Source: Desulfobulbaceae bacterium (GTDB lineage Bacteria > Desulfobacterota > Desulfobulbia > Desulfobulbales > SURF-16). From it: 64,000 nucleotides of DNA. The notes below the pieces were generated by a model. That model was not told the origin of the DNA and did no database searches. It saw only the letters and a list, made by a program, of their open reading frames with translations. The stretch lies in NCBI GenBank assembly GCA_002868945.1, contig PKTX01000005.1, forward strand, positions 41,607 to 105,606. The letters run 5' to 3'. Both the position numbers and the translations under genes were made by a program. Below, piece by piece: positions 63,313 to 64,000 of this stretch (the first letter of the stretch is position 1; each line of letters begins with the position of its first letter).

Positions 63313-63672
63313 ATGATCACCTTTCTGACCATTACCCACATTCTTGTCTGCCTGTTTCTCGTCGGCATTGTCCTGCTCCAGCAAGGCAAGGGTGGCGGTT
63401 TGGGCGGCGCCCTCGGTGGCGGCGGCTCCAACCAGTCGGTCTTTGGCGCGGACGGCCCCATGCCCATCTTGAGCAAGGTGACCACTGCTGCCGCGGTTAT
63501 TTTCATGGTCACCAGCCTGTCTTTGGCCTACATGGCCTCCCACGATTCAACCAGCTCGGTGATGAAACAAATTTCCGTGCCAAAGCAGAATGAACGTGGT
63601 ATAGAACAGGCCATCCAACCGGCGCCTGATGTCAGCGAAAAGGCGGATCAACAGGCCCCGGTAAAAGAGTAA
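63313..63672 (+). CDS. secG: Preprotein translocase subunit SecG
   Basis: SecG (119 residues) is a two-helix membrane subunit of the SecYEG channel. It has LVCLFLVGIVLLQQGKGGGL and the Gly-rich GGALGGGGSNQSVFG, then a second helix. The C-terminal tail is longer than usual and polar. The tpiA-secG-tRNA-Leu order is common in bacteria. Confidence 0.95.
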   Translation: MITFLTITHILVCLFLVGIVLLQQGKGGGLGGALGGGGSNQSVFGADGPMPILSKVTTAAAVIFMVTSLSLAYMASHDSTSSVMKQISVPKQNERGIEQAIQPAPDVSEKADQQAPVKE

Positions 63673-63688
63673 CGCCTCTAATCTTGTT

Positions 63689-63774
63689 GCCGAAGTGGTG
63701 GAATTGGTAGACACGCTATCTTGAGGGGGTAGTGGCCCACGGCCGTGCGAGTTCGATTCTCGCCTTCGGCACCA
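63689..63774 (+). tRNA. tRNA-Leu (anticodon GAG)
   Basis: The 86-nt gene starts GCCGAAG, pairs with CTTCGGC, has the long variable arm of class II tRNA (GTGGCCCACGGCCGT region), anticodon GAG in CTTGAGG, a T-arm with GTTCGATTC and encoded CCA. It directly follows secG. Confidence 0.95.
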
Positions 63775-63782
63775 TATATAGC

Positions 63783-63818
63783 AAAGCCCGTAACGATTGG
63801 TCGTTACGGGCTTTTTTT
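63783..63818 (+). terminator. Terminator after tRNA-Leu
   Basis: AAAGCCCGTAACGA pairs with TCGTTACGGGCTTT over loop TTGG and is followed by T7. Confidence 0.92.
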
Positions 63819-63886
63819 ATTGCTGGTTGCCCCGGCAAGAGAGCAATTAGCGTCAGCAGAGCAATTAGGGTCAGAGTAATATTAAA

Positions 63887-64000
63887 TCACCTCACTTTTT
63901 TCCGCCAACCAACCGGCCTTCCCCTCTTCTTGGGCCTCATACGGCGGCCAGTAAGACGTTCTATCTGTTCCTTAAACAGATCATTGCCCACAGCCATGCC
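63887..64000 (-). CDS. REP-associated (Y1) transposase, C-terminal fragment
   Basis: The last 114 bases encode the C-terminal 37 residues of a protein ending IERLTGRRMRPKKRGRPVGW and a short basic tail. This is the C-terminal pattern of REP-associated tyrosine transposases (RAYT, Y1 family) as I recall it. The rest lies beyond the window. The downstream spacer has AGAGCAATTAGCGTCAGC and GAGCAATTAGGGTCAGAG in direct repeat, sequence often seen beside these genes. Confidence 0.7.
   Translation of the reverse strand, partial: GMAVGNDLFKEQIERLTGRRMRPKKRGRPVGWRKKVR

Overview
The window is a stretch of bacterial chromosome with moderately high GC. It most resembles a motile, sulfate-reducing-type Desulfobacterota (Desulfobulbales-like). 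The pointers are a 218-residue siroheme sulfite reductase of the low-molecular-weight Desulfovibrio type, an IspD-IspF fusion, a FabL-type enoyl-ACP reductase, sigma-54-like promoters ahead of flagellar and nitrogen genes, and a class A RNase P RNA. The genus cannot be fixed from the sequence alone.

Layout. 0-6.1 kb: a 5'-truncated LysM transglycosylase, a degenerate SDR, a dGTPase, a deaminase, and a radical SAM/SPASM gene split by an in-frame TAG. 6.2-11 kb: an HD-GYP protein, tatBC and purA. 11.4-14.1 kb: five minus-strand exported proteins, including FlgO-like ones, behind a candidate sigma-54 promoter. 14.6-22.3 kb: rpoZ, dnaJ, moaC, a dksA-like gene, galT, a receiver protein, a FolE2-like protein and glyS. 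22.4-26.2 kb (minus): an EAL/HDOD protein, maf, fabL and a DUF362 protein. 27.3-39.6 kb: one long flagellar run, fliLMNOPQR-flhB-flhA-flhF-flhG-fliA-cheY plus a FliL-like acidic membrane protein. 39.7-44.1 kb: glnB-glnD-glnA, with a near-consensus sigma-54 promoter before glnB. 44.6-50.1 kb: mixed small genes and pgi. 50.2-57.1 kb: aroA-aroE-aroD, thpR, ispDF, rnpB, a zinc-ribbon coiled-coil protein and a NIF3-like protein. 57.2-64 kb: a CAU tRNA, sulfite reductase divergent from cysK, gap-rimI-pgk-tpiA-secG, tRNA-Leu, and the C-terminus of a REP-associated (Y1) transposase.

The genes are mostly housekeeping. They form coherent groups for flagellar export, rotor and regulation, PII-based nitrogen control, lower glycolysis, the shikimate and MEP pathways, and sulfur assimilation.

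The main signal not explained by genes is a family of about ten intergenic repeats. The best copies are 141-285 bp long, carry inverted ends (GTGCCTGTCC / GGACAGRCAC) and are flanked by CTAG. They look like non-autonomous MITE-type elements. Two of them sit so that the flanking CTAG/TTAG supplies the TAG stop codon of the neighbouring gene. Other points of interest are the amber codon in the radical SAM gene, a perfect 54-bp palindrome after pgi, the FlgO-type cluster, a FolE2 relative without its catalytic motifs, and an FlhB with NPTR in place of NPTH.
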